Origin: Litoditis marina
Taxonomy: Eukaryota; Nematoda; Chromadorea; Rhabditida; Rhabditidae
DNA: 64,000 nucleotides
Direction of reading: 5' to 3'
Assembly (NCBI GenBank): GCA_964036275.1
Contig: OZ038435.1
Location: 12,439,634-12,503,633, forward strand
The position numbers were made by a program, and so were the translations under genes. Positions 52,355 through 64,000 of the stretch are shown here, piece after piece. The notes under the pieces were generated by a model. It was not told where the DNA came from. It searched no databases and saw only the letters and a program-made list of their open reading frames with translations. The stretch's first letter is position 1; each line of letters opens with the position of its first letter.

Positions 52355-55300
52355 CTACAAATGCTCGCAAATGTTCCTATAAACCGGTCTGACCAGATTC
52401 CATCCGTGTGGACTTAGATGCAGTGGTTCTGTGAAGTAGGAAAGACCATTTGTGACGTCATAGGCAACGAAAGTCCCGTTCGGGGCGAAATACGGAAGAT
52501 AGTCGATTCTTTTGCATTTCCGGCAGTCTTCAATCAGTTTGCGGACCCTTTTATTCGCATTCCAGTAGTGGGCGTGGCCATCTAACTCCCACTGCAAATG
52601 GCTGAACACTTAAAATATAATTGAATCGAAACATAATTAAAGGAGTGAACTTACCCAACAGGTTTTTTGATATCGTTGATTTGATAGGATTTTGGTAACC
52701 CAGCTGCAAATATTCAAGGAAAATGTATATCGGAACGAATTTTATAAATTTAATATTTAACTGGTTGGTTTCCAACTCCAAATACAGTAAAACGAAACAA
52801 CCCAACAAGTTTGGGAGTCTACTGTATTAGGATAACAACTTTATCAGTATAGTGATGGAAACACCAAGAATTACGAATTTAAACCAATTGAACTGATATT
52901 TGAGCGATTGAAGAAAAAGAAAAACTAGTACATACGCAAAGTTGCTGATATGTTGGTTACTCCTGAGACTCGATCAGAAGGTCGAGATGAAAAGGGTACC
53001 CAGGATGGATCGATGTTAAAGTTTATTCTATTTATTTTCATGTGAACTGTTCGCTATGGTCAAAATACTGTTGTTCATGCAGATAGAATACAACTACTGT
53101 AGTTACTTACATGTGGTATGGTTGTATTCCCTCTAGCCAGATATTGATTGATAGTGGATACTACGCGTGAGGAGGGTGTCGGAATCGCATCAAGAATATA
53201 GATGGACTTTCCCACGGAAGACTCTATCTCTCGAAGGGTTTTCCTCGCTTCTGAAATGATAATAACACTAATGAATAATAATATTAATAAGTTCTATTGT
53301 TTATTCCATTTTTTATTTGGAACCGAACACGAGGCGGTTAGGTTTACTACTAGAATTGTTAAAGCAAAACTCGAATTTCGAAATAACTCGAAATAGCGAG
53401 TTGGGTTCGAAACTCGAAAAAAATTTGGAAACTCGAAAAGTTTGAGTTTTCGAGTTCGGCCTCGTCCCAAGTCAGAAATAATGGACGAATGAGCGTTTCA
53501 CAGCACTTTTTCTGCAAATTCGAACATAAAATGCTTTTCCCAAAACTCGAAAAACTCGTTTTTCCCAAAACTCGAAATTTCAAACTCGATTAACAACCCT
53601 ATTTCTACTTAACATCGGCAATCTCCCAATATGTCGACGTTCATCGATTTTATAATGATTATAAACTCGCAATAATAGTGATAAGTTTTCATCGCTTCAG
53701 GATTGAGAGAGTCATGTGCGTAAATAAGAAGAAGGTTGGCAACGATACAAAAAAAACTCACCATCGTACAATTTGTCGCCAAACTCATCCGATTTTTTCA
53801 TGAACGTCAAGTGCCTGAAAATGTACTGAATAATTATGAACGGTTTATTGAACTCCAGTAATGTTTGGCGACTCGCCGGCGACAACTTGGGAGCTTTGAT
53901 TCAAGTGGCGACCCGCCGGCGACCTCGATGTGTCGCCGGCGACTCGCCGGCGGTATCCTGGCGACCCCTCCGTCCCGCCGGCGAGTCGCCGCCAAATTCC
54001 AGAGTCAAATAGTTAAAATATTGTTCATTGAATAACGGGCTTGAAAGTCAATAAGTGCCCAACCTTTGAGATCATTCCTGCTTACACTAAAAACGTATCT
54101 AAAATGAAAATCAGCTGTGCTGTCAGTCAATCGCACAGTCACGTGAAACATGATAAACACAGCAGAACTCGAAAACGTGAAATTACAAAGAACAAAGTGT
54201 ACATTGAAATGACAAAGTGTACAAGAATAATCAATTTACTTCTAGTATACTTTGTTCTGTTACAGTTTTGAATCAGTGGTGAGCAACTGTCATATTCGGA
54301 AGTTTCATCTAATGTGTGTTTGCTGCAAGCTATTTTAGTAGAACACCAAAATGTTTTTGACCCATGAAAATTGCGAGATTAGATTTTTCATTTCCATCTC
54401 GAGTTATTGAACTCCTTTTCTATTTTCCATGCAGCTTCATCTCAAAAACTAATCTACTCTTTCTTTACATTCGTTTTTTATACTAACTATAAACGATTTA
54501 TTGAACTATAGTTTTAATAATTAAAATAATGTTCATTGAATAACGGGCTTGGAAGTCAGATGTGGAAGAAAGCAGAATGATTGCCGATTCCCGATTGTTT
54601 CTTCTGTTGCTTGAAGAGAAAGGAAAAAACCATATACTAACAAAGATGATGGTTTTTGTAAGTTATAGAGTGAGAAGAAGTCTCATCTCGCATCAATCCT
54701 CTACGATCACACAAATGTGGGTGGTAGTCTCAGATAGTCTGCGTCTCTCCGACCTACATGCCCTCTCGTCAGGGATCGAGCAGCCTGCTATAGTTGGTTC
54801 CAACCCCACTGAGACCTATTGGCCTCGTGCCAAGATTTGTAGATGGCAAATTTCTCTGACCACATATAAGTTTTCTTTTTTTACGACTCGTTCTTATAAA
54901 ACTGAACGACCTCTTACAGCAATTTGCAGTTTATTGGAAAACTGCGAGGTGCTTGAAAATATTCATTGGCTCGCTGCCAAGTCTCAGTGGGAATGACCGG
55001 AACTATACGAAAGTGATAACTTTGGGCCTGAACCTCACTTTTTGAGCGCGAAAGCTGGCTTTGGTGTTGGAAAGTGGGCTGTGGCAGTAGAATGTGAGCT
55101 TTCGAGCCCAAAAAGTGGGCCGTCCCAATTTTTGGGCCCCCAAAGATTCAGGCCCCAAAACCGTACCTCGTACCTCTGCAATATGAAAAGAATATCCGGC
55201 TTTTCTTCTTTAACTCCCTGAAGAACTCTAGCCTGAACAGCCTTGCAGTCCGTCTTCTCGTAATTTGTTACAACTAGCACTTCGCATACTGAAATGATTG

Positions 55301-58300
55301 TAGTTTGAACTTCAATGAGATATAAATAAAACATCAATGTCAGACACTGTTCCCCTGTACGCTAGCCGAATTGGAGGGTAACCGGTTGCTCATTTTAGGT
55401 ACCAACCGGTTACTCACTCAGGTTACTCGAAAAATTGGGTACCCATCGGGCAGGTTACCAAGATAACCGGTTAGATCGAGAATTAATCAGAGAACGAGTG
55501 CTTACGTGTGACAGAATTCGTTACTATTGGTTTTTATCTGATTTTGACCCACCAATTTCGAACTGTAGTTTGATCATCCTGGCTACAAACTAACCAGCAA
55601 ACGAAAGCATCGTCATGCTTTTCACTTTTGTGTGACAAAACTCGTAGATGTCGCGGCCGGTGTTGGGGGCATAGCTGTTTCCGACCAACAGTATCGACAG
55701 GGAAGAAGAACCTCTACCACCCACGTCCTGAATACTCACAATTCACAATGGACCTTTTTGTAGTTTTATCACGATACACTTTTCGACCGAAACGGGTTCA
55801 AACTACACATACAGCGGGAAAGGGCGAGAAACAGGTTAGAAGTACCTTGACCACCAACGTATTCAATACCACAAGTTATAGAATAGAATAGAATAGAATG
55901 TTTATTCGCGATTGAACACGTGTCTTTCCACATTGGTATATGTGGCACTACAAACTATGATTGTAGATTTGGGAGAAAGAATAAAATGTAGAGTATTGTT
56001 TACTCGGTTACGCGCTCATTGTATAATACGCATTGTTGCAGTACTGCACAATTGAAACGATGATTGTACCAGGAAGTTTGTAGGACAAGAACAATTTTAG
56101 GGTGTGATCAAAGTACAACTCGATACAACCGTGAACAAATTCCATTCAATTATGTTCCGAAAACACAGGACGCAGCGATATAGGATGGGACAAAAGGCCA
56201 GCAAGTTCTGTTCATAATAACGGCCTCCGAACCATTTTCAGTTCACAACCTCCTTTTCTTTTTCACCTTGAAATGACACCAGTCGAAGGGTCCGGGCGGT
56301 TTTTCATAGTCACAGCTTTCCAATTTAAGGTTACTGATGTCTGCTAAATTGTCTTGGAGATTCTTCGCGATGGCTTCCTCTGTAACAGGAATGAACGAAT
56401 CTTTCTCGTAGCTTAATACAATACACATCATGACCGGAATGAACGAGGCTACGAGATCATAGCCAACATTGTGAAGGGTTGCTTTGGAGAGTAAAAATCG
56501 AATAAAATCTGGCTTTTGTCATTCTAGAAATTCTTATGTGGAATGAAAATAGTGCAATTAACTGAACATAGTTAGGTTGAACAAAGTAAAGTTGACTTGA
56601 ATAAATTCATCAAATTGATGAATTAGAAAACAGAAACACTCTCTATAAAGATAATTTATGGATAAGTTCGAAGCTTTACCGTTTCGCTTCTTCGCCTCTG
56701 CGATGACTTATTGGGTGTTTCACCCCCTTACGACAATATATGTGTGAAATGTGCCGGTGAGCTTTCGATGTCGAAAATTTGTTGGACAACCTTCCAACTT
56801 GGTTTATTTGTTGCGTGACCTCATTGCTACTAGTTTTTCCATTCGTAGAGGCGAAGACTCTACGAATGGAGAAACTGTCTTCCTAGAAGACTCTTTTCCT
56901 CCAACACCCAGCGCCCTTTTGACGCCAACAACACCTTCACACAACACACAGTGATACGAAAGAAAAATAAAACTTGAATTGTAAGGTACTGTAGAAATGG
57001 AATACGTGCCCGATTACTGTAATGAGATAGCTATGAGTGAAATGGAGTATACCCACCCAGCGTGTATGTGGCTCGTGAGCGGAAAGACGTGACACTTGAT
57101 AGATCATTATCTCTGAGGACGAGTTTATTCAAACTCTTCTCAATACTATTACTGTGTGGTAAAAGCAGGGCAGTCACTATGTAGAATGACGAAACTAATA
57201 GTAAAATGCTCTGTTTCGAAAAGCGTAGATATACTTTCTCGAAACATTCGAATATAGCAAGAGACAGGAGGACAGAAAAAGAGAGACCTAGTAGCGAAGC
57301 TGGAAAAAAAATTAGGTTTAGAATCTGATAAACAGAAAATGAAGCGGAGAAACCTGAAAACGAACGTCACCCAAACTCTGCTCCTAGTCAGCCAAAAAAG
57401 AGAGAGAGCATGGGCGAATGAGACCGTCTATAGTTCACACCATTCCTACTGAGACTCCTACAGTAACCTTACAAACTTTCCGAAGGCTATTTTGAAGCTG
57501 AAAATGAACTTCATAGAAAATGTTCTCGTATATTTACTCTACCTGAGAAGGAGAATGACGTACGAAAATCCTCAACTTTTCCGATCAAAAGTAAATGAAC
57601 AAAACGACTTGGAAGTTTCAAAATCCTACTGTACGAGTCTCAGTAGGAATGGGAAAGACTATACCTCACTTGCACCAACTGGTAACGTAGAACAACTTTG
57701 CGGCAAATTCTCGGAGTGAGAGTGTGCAAATCAGAGAGACGCAGACTTTCTAGGACTCTCTATGTCGTGTTGACGCCCATAGTCTCTTACTTCTGTAACT
57801 ATACACTCCCACTAACTTGACGCAAATGTTTTCGTGACGAAGTTCAAATTCCCACTGTAAGAGTACAGGGATCAAGTAATAACAGTGTCTACCACTAACT
57901 CGCTGTACATCCTTCGTGTTTCATATTGCCATAGACACAGATGGGCCAATGGATGAGATACAGAGCATAGGAAACGTCCCCAATGCACACCAGGATAGGG
58001 TTCGACAGTAGAAAATGACTGTCGTTATGATTACTGAGAATCAAGAGAGCAGTAAGAGTTGTAACAAGGAATCTGAAAACACTTTTTGGGGTTATATGTT
58101 AGAGGGTAAAACATATAGAGTGATCGAACCTACGTTGTTGTTTGATCGAAGTAACGACTATCGACCAACAGCGACGAGATCCAACGACAAATACAGCGAA
58201 GGAAAAACCGTATAGTTCGGTTCAATCAATCGATTCCCCTTTGTTTTGGTTTTGTTTTCATGTGTTGTCATTTGTATTGGTTTTCATTCCTAGTACAGTT

Positions 58301-61187
58301 GATTCAATTCTTGGGTGAACTCGGTCTCCATGACATGACTCACCTCAGAAGTTGTTCCACAATTTTGTCCCAGAACAAAGATAGACCTAGAATGGTCCCC
58401 AGTAGGAAAGACGCCGAGACAGACATCCAGACACTGGCGGGTCTCTCTTGAATGACCCGTTCCGCTATAAAAACACCAAAACGCCTGTTGAATCTTTCCA
58501 ATCTTTTTCAATAAAGTACTAGTTCAGACTATGAAACAAGATTGTTGGTCTTAAACCAAACACGAGGTGGTAAGGAGTTTCTTTGATGTGGCGACCTTTC
58601 GGTGCATTGAAGTAGGACGATGTCGTGCTCCAATCTCGGCGCGTCAGTCCTTTAAACTGCAATTGAAAAATGTATTGCAGTTTAAAGGACTGAAACGTTT
58701 AGATTGGAGCACATGATCGTCCTTCTTTAAACATGGAACCAACCATATACCAAGATGGCAATGTTCATAGACAGTAGTACACGTTCAAGATACGCACCTG
58801 TATTCTCCGATGAGTTCTCCTGGGGCAATAGTGCACCATCATCTTCCGAACGTATTGCGACACTCCGGTAGGTTTGTACACCTGAGGTTTGAATGTGTCC
58901 CAAAACAACTGTCTATAGGATTGTTAGTGCTTTCTTATCATTTTCTTGAATAGAACGTTCCTCTATAATTTGGATTGATTAAAAACATGAAATCTCAAGA
59001 TACTATTTGGATGGTGTACTGGTGGTCCCTTACTATTACAACAAAAAGAAAAATGGGAATTAGTCGAGAACCAAGCATTTTATGAGCCAAACTATCCTTA
59101 GGGTTACTGTATCGCAAAATTTCTGATCAAAAGATGAATTCGGTTTTATTACACACAACCTCTGAATTCGGTTTTAATACACAGAATTCGGTTTTAATAC
59201 ACACAATCATACTTTACATTATGAAGTGATGAGGTAACGTTTCCAGCGAATTCTAGGGCTTCGCATGTCTGGATGTATCTTCGCTTTGTTATGACATATG
59301 AATTCAGTGAGATTGGAACACGTTTAAACCAACTTTGTTTCAGTATCAAGGTTGTATTGCACTTTTTCATTGTTTGTTCTTGTCTCACCTATACAAAACT
59401 GCCACATTCGAGCGAAAACAGAATAGAAAGCCACCAGGGGGGGAGAATTGAGTTGGTAGTAGAACGAAAGAGTACCTGCGACAAATTATTCAATTATGTT
59501 TGTGATGTAATTGCTCTCTGTCGAGCATACTTTCATACACATTCATCAAATGAAACACCACATGAAAACTGACAACTCTTTGTGTCATGTGTCTCGTTAC
59601 TTTCAGTTCGTTTCTCAGCCTTAACTTACCTGTGACAGCAATTATAATTGTTGAGTAGTCTTGTGGAAACTTTCTCAAAATATAGAAAATAATTGGGATC
59701 AATAAATAGAATTGTATCTCGACCGATAGCGACCAGGAATGAGTGAAAAGATTCCGAGACTCCGCTAACTGAAATCAAAAGTTTGCGATATGTTTTTTTT
59801 AAAATTTCTCATCGACTAATTGGATAGAAATCGTTTCCAAACTTGGAGCTCTGCGGCGAGTCGAGGACACGAAACTTACAAGAGACCATGTGGTCAAACG
59901 AAAGCGTAGCGAATTGTGAGCAAACACGACCAGGAACTGCGAATTTCGGTAACCCTACCAGTTAACCGTTGACCGGGTTACAACTCAGGTGGAAAGTCAA
60001 AGCAGGTAATCGAGTAAGCACGGGCCCAAAAGGCCCTAAAAGGGCCGCGAATCTGGTAACGACCACGCTTTGATCGATTTTGAATACAATTGTGTTGCAC
60101 TACCCTAGATTTTCTTTAATTTTCCGAGTTAGTACGCTAGGGTGAGCAGGGAAAGGAAAATAGCTTTTCACCCATGAAGTAACCATCCAGCCATTTTTCT
60201 ATCAACCCTTTGACCACCCTTTTCCAACGTATTTTGGGTGAATTTCGCGATAACCAAGTGGTTAACAAAAGTGTTAACTACAAATTTGGTTAGCGGTTAA
60301 CTAGCGCGGTTAACGAACAGCGCGGACACGAGAACAGAACTCATTCAAATCATATAATGGAAGTTCACCTTTGAGCTGAACTATCTGGTGGAGAGTTAGA
60401 AACTTCAGAATGTGCTCAGGTTGTCGATTTAGCTTACCACTTGCAGGCTTTGCTGTCAACTAACCATATCAGAGTAGTCCATATCCTGTCCACTATTCGC
60501 AATGTTTGTCAGAAAAAACAGAGCGAGCCAGGCTGACTGAATATTAATGTACAGATCGCTGATAGGGAATACGGTATACATAGACATGACCGTGAGAAGG
60601 ACTATCAACGAATAGAGGGGAACTATCCTCTTCACTCTTTTATAGTAGAACTCTAACACAGTTGAGGGGTTGAGCTTGGACTCTCTCTGGAGCACCAGTG
60701 CTATCAAGTAGCCGGACAGAACAAAAAATCTGAAACGGGATGAGTTAGAGGATGCGGCAACATTTAAGTTGTAGTTATCCCGCTGCTGTTCTGTCGAGTC
60801 GGTGTTCATAGAGTTCAAACTACAGATTATTTCTTCCTCTTTTTGAACTCACTTCTCTTTCTAGCTGCTCCTTTTTATTCTTTTTTCCTGTCTCTACCTT
60901 TTCTATTCCCCTCTCTCTCTCTCTTTTCTATTCGTTTTTTTTGCTGAATTCGGATCCCGGCAAAAGGTGAGAGAAAGGAAATAGCGCATGATTCAGGAGA
61001 CGCAGGGGAAAGCCGCCCGATGGCATATTAGTATACGAACTTGAAGGATTAAAACAAAAAAATGAACCCACATGTCGACTCCGATAAAACCATTTGGAAA
61101 CTGTTTTGGAAAGAAATGAAAAAGGAGAACTGCAATTATAGCAGTACCACGAATGCTTTGCAGATCTTTGCGCTTGCCAGATGCCAT
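52355..61187 (-). CDS. Membrane O-acyltransferase (acyltransferase-3 plus SGNH), OAC-like
   Basis: Seventeen exons (minus): 61187-61072, 60729-60465, 59768-59630, 59388-59334, 59106-59034, 58912-58798, 58464-58344, 58072-57909, 57299-57153, 56379-56267, 55727-55595, 55288-55174, 53814-53762, 53250-53111, 53053-52936, 52703-52655, 52601-52355; 720 aa, phases closing exactly. Acyltransferase-3 proteins move acyl groups onto carbohydrate or lipid acceptors across membranes. The signature is complete: LQSIRGTAIIAVLLFHFFP with the family Arg and His, GVDIFFVLSGYLIALVL, THSWSLSVEIQFYLLIPIIF, and ILVCIGDVSYALYLIHWPI. After the last helix (SLLGLSFSVLLSLAIFE) comes an SGNH-like domain: ILLVGNSYAPN (block I Ser), KPDILFILQR, IYILDAIPTP, and a C-terminal GLSYFTEPLHLSPHGW with the block V His. 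Nematode OAC proteins share this layout. Exons 59388-59334 and 53053-52936 are supported mainly by phase. Closest family member not determined. Confidence 0.92.
53865..53998. repeat. GC-rich CGCCGGCGA hairpin repeat
   Basis: TTTGGCGACTCGCCGGCGAC at the left and CGCCGGCGAGTCGCCGCCAA at the right are inverted copies, with four or five more CGCCGGCG motifs between. A 134-bp GC island in an AT-rich intron of the acyltransferase gene. Confidence 0.8.
54018..54560 (+). repeat. Direct duplication around a MITE
   Basis: TGTTCATTGAATAACGGGCT occurs at 54023 and again at 54529, with CGGTTTATTGAACT / CGATTTATTGAACT upstream of each. Between them is a CACAGTCACGTGAA-type MITE (54125-54275). Confidence 0.65.
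54720..54850 (+). ncRNA. tRNA-like sequence in an acyltransferase intron
   Basis: A box-B-like GGTTCCAACCCC at 54796 follows an arm-like AGATAGTCTGCGTCTC. No cloverleaf closes. Likely a SINE-type tRNA relic. Confidence 0.3.
55366..55490. repeat. TAACC-rich MITE fragment
   Basis: GGTAACCGGTTGCTC, ACCGGTTACTCACTCAGG and AACCGGTTAGATCGAGAATT belong to the same family as 52045-52318. It lies in an intron of the acyltransferase gene. Confidence 0.55.
57442..57650. repeat. MITE with CCTACTGAGACTCCTACAGT ends
   Basis: Left end ATTCCTACTGAGACTCCTAC, right end GTACGAGTCTCAGTAGGAAT; 209 bp, intronic in the acyltransferase gene. Sister of 4936-5107. Confidence 0.8.
58609..58730. repeat. Palindromic MITE (GAAGTAGGACGA ends)
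   Basis: Same centre as 15171-15294 (CTTTAAACTGCAATTGAAAA) with terminal GTAGGACGATGTCGTGCTCC / GGAGCACATGATCGTCCTTC. Inserted in the intron between acyltransferase exons 6 and 7. Confidence 0.8.
59936..60330. repeat. TAACC-rich palindromic MITE with inserted middle
   Basis: The left arm TACCAGTTAACCGTTGACCG and right arm TTAGCGGTTAACTAGCGCGG match the element at 32932-33176; about 150 bp of extra sequence separates the arms. Intronic. Confidence 0.65.
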
Positions 61188-61198
61188 ATATAGAGGCG

Positions 61199-61207
61199 CT
61201 GAAACAT
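61199..61207 (-). other. Probable spliced-leader acceptor of the acyltransferase gene
   Basis: ATGTTTCAG on the minus strand, eleven bases before the ATG at 61187. No upstream exon is evident. Confidence 0.5.
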
Positions 61208-61307
61208 GTCAATATAGTCGTCGCCAACGGAAAGCAGGGAGGGTACTGTATATCTCACTTTCCGCTGTGTACGCACACATGTCTCCGATGCCGAGGCCTG
61301 CTACCTA

Positions 61308-61388
61308 CGTACTCCAGTAGCACAGTGGTTACCCGCCCGATCAGGAATCTTTTGCTCGCAGGTTCGCTTCCGGCGAGAGACAGAAATT
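61308..61388 (+). ncRNA. tRNA-like sequence upstream of the acyltransferase gene
   Basis: Box-A-like TAGCACAGTGGTTACCCG and box-B-like GGTTCGCTTCC at tRNA spacing, with a CTCGC/GCGAG arm round the latter. No matching acceptor stem, so more likely a SINE head or pseudogene than a tRNA. Confidence 0.4.
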
Positions 61389-61672
61389 TATATTGTTGGC
61401 ACCCACTATATATGTAAATGGTACAAAATCGAAGAGGAGCCCAGTAAGTACGTAGACATTTCACATTAAACATCTTACTCGGCGTCTATACACTTTCGCA
61501 CAACAATTCAGGAACGTATCAGAAAGAAGTTCAGATGCAAGCTAAGAGAGAAAATCTATTGTTTAAATTCTACAAAGAATGCTACAACATGAGATATAGA
61601 TAGTGGTATTGTGAAAATAATAGGAAGAGAGGACTATTCTATGCATAATGAATTGTAAGGAATATTTTCAAG

Positions 61673-61942
61673 GATGAACGACTTTCAAGTTAAGTTCAAT
61701 TGCATCGTTTCGGCTCCGAATGCTGTTATGGCTCCATGTTTCTATGTTCCAAGTGGAGGAAACGACTACGAAATAGTGCATTTTCGGAGAGACCAAAGTC
61801 GAAAAGTGGTTTTTGGAATATTTATACAAAGGTACACTACATGCTGTTCAACAATGCTCCAGATTCAGTATAACATACCAATCTATAACAATATCAGAGT
61901 ATCAGGATGTCGAAAGCAAACGGCGTTGTGGCCTGACAACTA
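61673..61942 (+). CDS. Possible single-exon 89-aa protein
   Basis: An ATG-led open frame with balanced composition (VMAPCFYVPSGGNDYEIVHF, then GIFIQRYTTCCST) ending in TAG. It has a high cysteine content and no signal peptide or known motif. Divergent from the acyltransferase start 480 bp away. Chance cannot be excluded at this length. Confidence 0.25.
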
Positions 61943-62248
61943 GCTGTACAAATAACACATCTTGTTTCTGCTGAATTCAATGAACAAAATGTATCAAATA
62001 CATCAAACTTTTGTGGACAGTGGAACGAGATCTCTGTTAGTTTAATTTTACTTCACGCCAACTTTTCGATTCTCCGAACGCAATGAGGTCGAACGCAAAC
62101 TCACTGCTATTTCCAAACTGTCTGCGTGTCTTTGATCTACACTCTCTCTCATCCGCTGGAAAGAAATTAATGACAGCTCAATCCCGAGCGTTTTCTGTCT
62201 TCCTTGGTAAAATGACGATGAAAAGAAGTCCATGAAGCCCAAAATAAC

Positions 62249-62371
62249 TTAAAAAAGGACGAATATGTGGTCCAATCGCAACGCTTCAGTCCTTTAAACT
62301 GCAATACATTTTCCAATTGCAGTTTAAAGGACCGTTCACACGGGATTGGTCCACATAAGCGTCTTTCTTAA
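62249..62371. repeat. Palindromic MITE (TTAA ends)
   Basis: Opens TTAAAAAAGGACGAATATGT and closes CCACATAAGCGTCTTTCTTA, with the family's central CTTTAAACTGCAATAC. The rest of 61950-63700 shows no supported gene. Confidence 0.85.
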
Positions 62372-63432
62372 AAATCTCAAGTATTGCCAATTGAGTCTGT
62401 CAAGTGTGTGATTTATTCATGTAATAAAAAAACAATCAAGTTCATTACTTTTTCGAGTGATTTAGTTGTCTGTGAAACGGACAGAGATCATGATAATTGC
62501 ATATCAAAATTGTTATAACAATTCACCGAAAAACTTTCAGGTGTGCACACGGGTCTGTACAAATAACGACACGCAATCGCTCGAACATTGAATACAAGCT
62601 AGATTTTGTGAAGTAATATTTGGATTTCTTTATGTGAAGTCCAGCTATTCTCCATAAATGAGCGAATATCGTTCTCCTGAACGATATTCCCATTTCATGT
62701 AACAACGGGCGTTATAATTCCTGCGCAAATGGTAGATATTCTATTTGAGGCGCTACCGTAATCTGTCATTATTGGCACACGCCATGGAGCGCCTATATTC
62801 GGTCTTTATATCACTTCTGTGTGAACCGTTTTCGCTAACTTTCTCGCTGTTGTATTCCTTTGGAAAGAAATATACACCACGATTATTAACTCGAAAGCAT
62901 TGTTCGAGCGATAGTGTACTTTAAGCATCAAAATGAGCCGATAAAAATGACAACGCGAATGGGAACCAAAAATTGATCGTTGAAATGAAATGGAACTGAA
63001 AACACATAAAAAAACCTGAACAGAAGTTTAGAGTTTTATTGCTGGCTTGAAGTCAATGATTTTGAAGTAATATTTGTTCATGAAAGCTTTTTTCTAGATT
63101 TTAGAACGAAGAGATGGGGAAATTTCACAGTGGTTTTCTCAGAAATATCAGATTTGAGCTCTTACCAAGCTTTCATTGAATGCGATGAGCTGGTAACTGG
63201 CCTTACAAGTATACGATGTAACCGACCCTCATTGTAGTTTGATATATATTTTACAGGCATATTATATTCCAAAGAGCGTGAAAAACATCAATATACCAAA
63301 CACAGTGCAATGTAGCAACATGCACGTTATTCGCTTGTTTTGGTGAAAATTTTTTTTCTGTTTTCTTGATAACTTTGTTTTGGTGATAAAACCGGCGTAG
63401 ATTGCGCTTCGTCGCCAAAGCTGTTAGCCATA

Positions 63433-63515
63433 TAGATACGGGTACGAGCAGGGATCGAACCCGCGTCTGTGGAGCGACATCCGCTGGTTAACCACTACAC
63501 CACTTGACTATAAAG
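63433..63515 (-). ncRNA. tRNA-like sequence, best of four
   Basis: On the minus strand, box A TGGTGTAGTGGTTAACC and box B GGTTCGATCCC stand at proper spacing and the T-arm (GCGGG/CCTGC round TTCGATC) pairs fully. The acceptor ends do not pair and the anticodon arm is short, so a working tRNA is unlikely; a tRNA-derived SINE or pseudogene fits better. Confidence 0.5.
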
Positions 63516-63710
63516 TTCTCTATAATTATCAAATCTTCTATACTTTGATCTCCTAGAAATTTCAGACAAACCGCTGTAGCCACTGTTTCATTGAACGAAA
63601 AGAGTGCTCACTGTTTACTACCGTATACAGACAATCAGTCAAAATGCACATGTACATCTACAAAAATCAATATCTACAGGTAATCGATCGATATGTATCT
63701 TTTGTACAGG

Positions 63711-63839
63711 TCAGTGAGTGCCCTCCATCTTCTTCTTTGGGTGGATATCGGGACGAGTCAGACCGAGGGTCCGCTGCAGGTGTTTGCTGACGTCAGCCAT
63801 GCTGTAGCGGTCGTTGGGGGACTCGGCCCACACCTTATT
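63711..63839 (-). CDS. Last exon of a probable protein-kinase gene (partial)
   Basis: After a TTTTTGCAG acceptor, 42 codons run to TGA: NKVWAESPNDRYSMADVSKH followed by LQRTLGLTRPDIHPKKK. The W..SPNDRYSMADV pattern matches kinase subdomain XI (W...P..R..M..V), where the Arg is near invariant; Tyr instead of Pro after it is unusual. The catalytic exons would lie beyond the window edge. The basic tail may be the natural C terminus. Kinase assignment rests on this one motif. Confidence 0.45.
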   Translation of the reverse strand, partial: NKVWAESPNDRYSMADVSKHLQRTLGLTRPDIHPKKKMEGTH

Positions 63840-64000
63840 CTGCAAAAAGAGAGAATTGAGGTGGGGGGGGGGGGCGATAGTATTATGGACTGACTGATGG
63901 ATTATCTTCTCCAGTGAGTTCGCAAGGTTTTTTAACAAAGTTTTTGGAAAGTTATAAACACACAAGGAAAATGATGTTGTTTAGTTTACATAATTTACCA

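Noticed and set aside
54562..54996. 144-codon plus-strand frame
   Set aside because: It runs through MITE and tRNA-like DNA in an intron of the minus-strand acyltransferase gene and has no family features.
63433..63515. Functional tRNA gene
   Set aside because: Box A, box B and T-arm are good, but the acceptor ends do not pair and the anticodon arm is too short.

Overview
The window reads as nuclear DNA of a free-living rhabditid nematode, close to Caenorhabditis in gene structure. Genes are cut into many small exons, introns end in the nematode TTTCAG type acceptor, several first exons sit directly behind such an acceptor (as expected for spliced-leader trans-splicing), and rpb-8 lies immediately upstream of the arginyl-tRNA synthetase gene, an order I recall from C. 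elegans chromosome III. All exon models were built by eye from conserved protein blocks, splice signals and phase bookkeeping; no search or transcript data were available.

Layout. 1-6600 is repeat land: diverged ~0.9-1.1 kb tandem units carrying hairpin elements, plus palindromic MITEs. 6600-9000 holds only weak minus-strand exon-like pieces, possibly receptor remnants. 9430-11340 is a purine-rich minisatellite with higher-order structure; 12960-13415 holds three diverged copies of a unit that can fold into hairpins. 14560-16220 (minus) may hold a small cysteine-rich membrane gene. 16518-25012 (minus) is a 17-exon gene for an unrecognised, 644-residue, Arg/Ser/Pro-rich protein, with a 146-bp tandem repeat filling its first intron. 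25100-28600 is AT-rich dimeric repeats.

From 28606 to 51161 all recognisable genes are on the plus strand: a Myb/SANT-like protein (28606-32081), a small gene with a probable single-base frameshift (33900-34732), RNA polymerase subunit RPB8 (35751-37365), cytosolic arginyl-tRNA synthetase (37797-45990, 729 aa) and a PPM1D-like PP2C phosphatase (47114-51161, 348 aa). RPB8 and the synthetase are about 430 bp apart and may be co-transcribed. A convergent minus-strand gene (52355-61187, 17 exons, 720 aa) encodes a membrane O-acyltransferase of the nematode OAC type with a C-terminal SGNH domain. The right edge carries the last exon of a likely protein-kinase gene (minus).

The housekeeping block (RPB8, synthetase) is intact and strongly conserved. 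The most unusual items are the unrecognised Arg/Ser/Pro-rich gene with nearly all phase-0 introns and two possible C-terminal exons, the three-unit foldable repeat with a compensatory stem change, and two neighbouring genes that each appear broken by one base in an A-run, which looks more like consensus error than decay.
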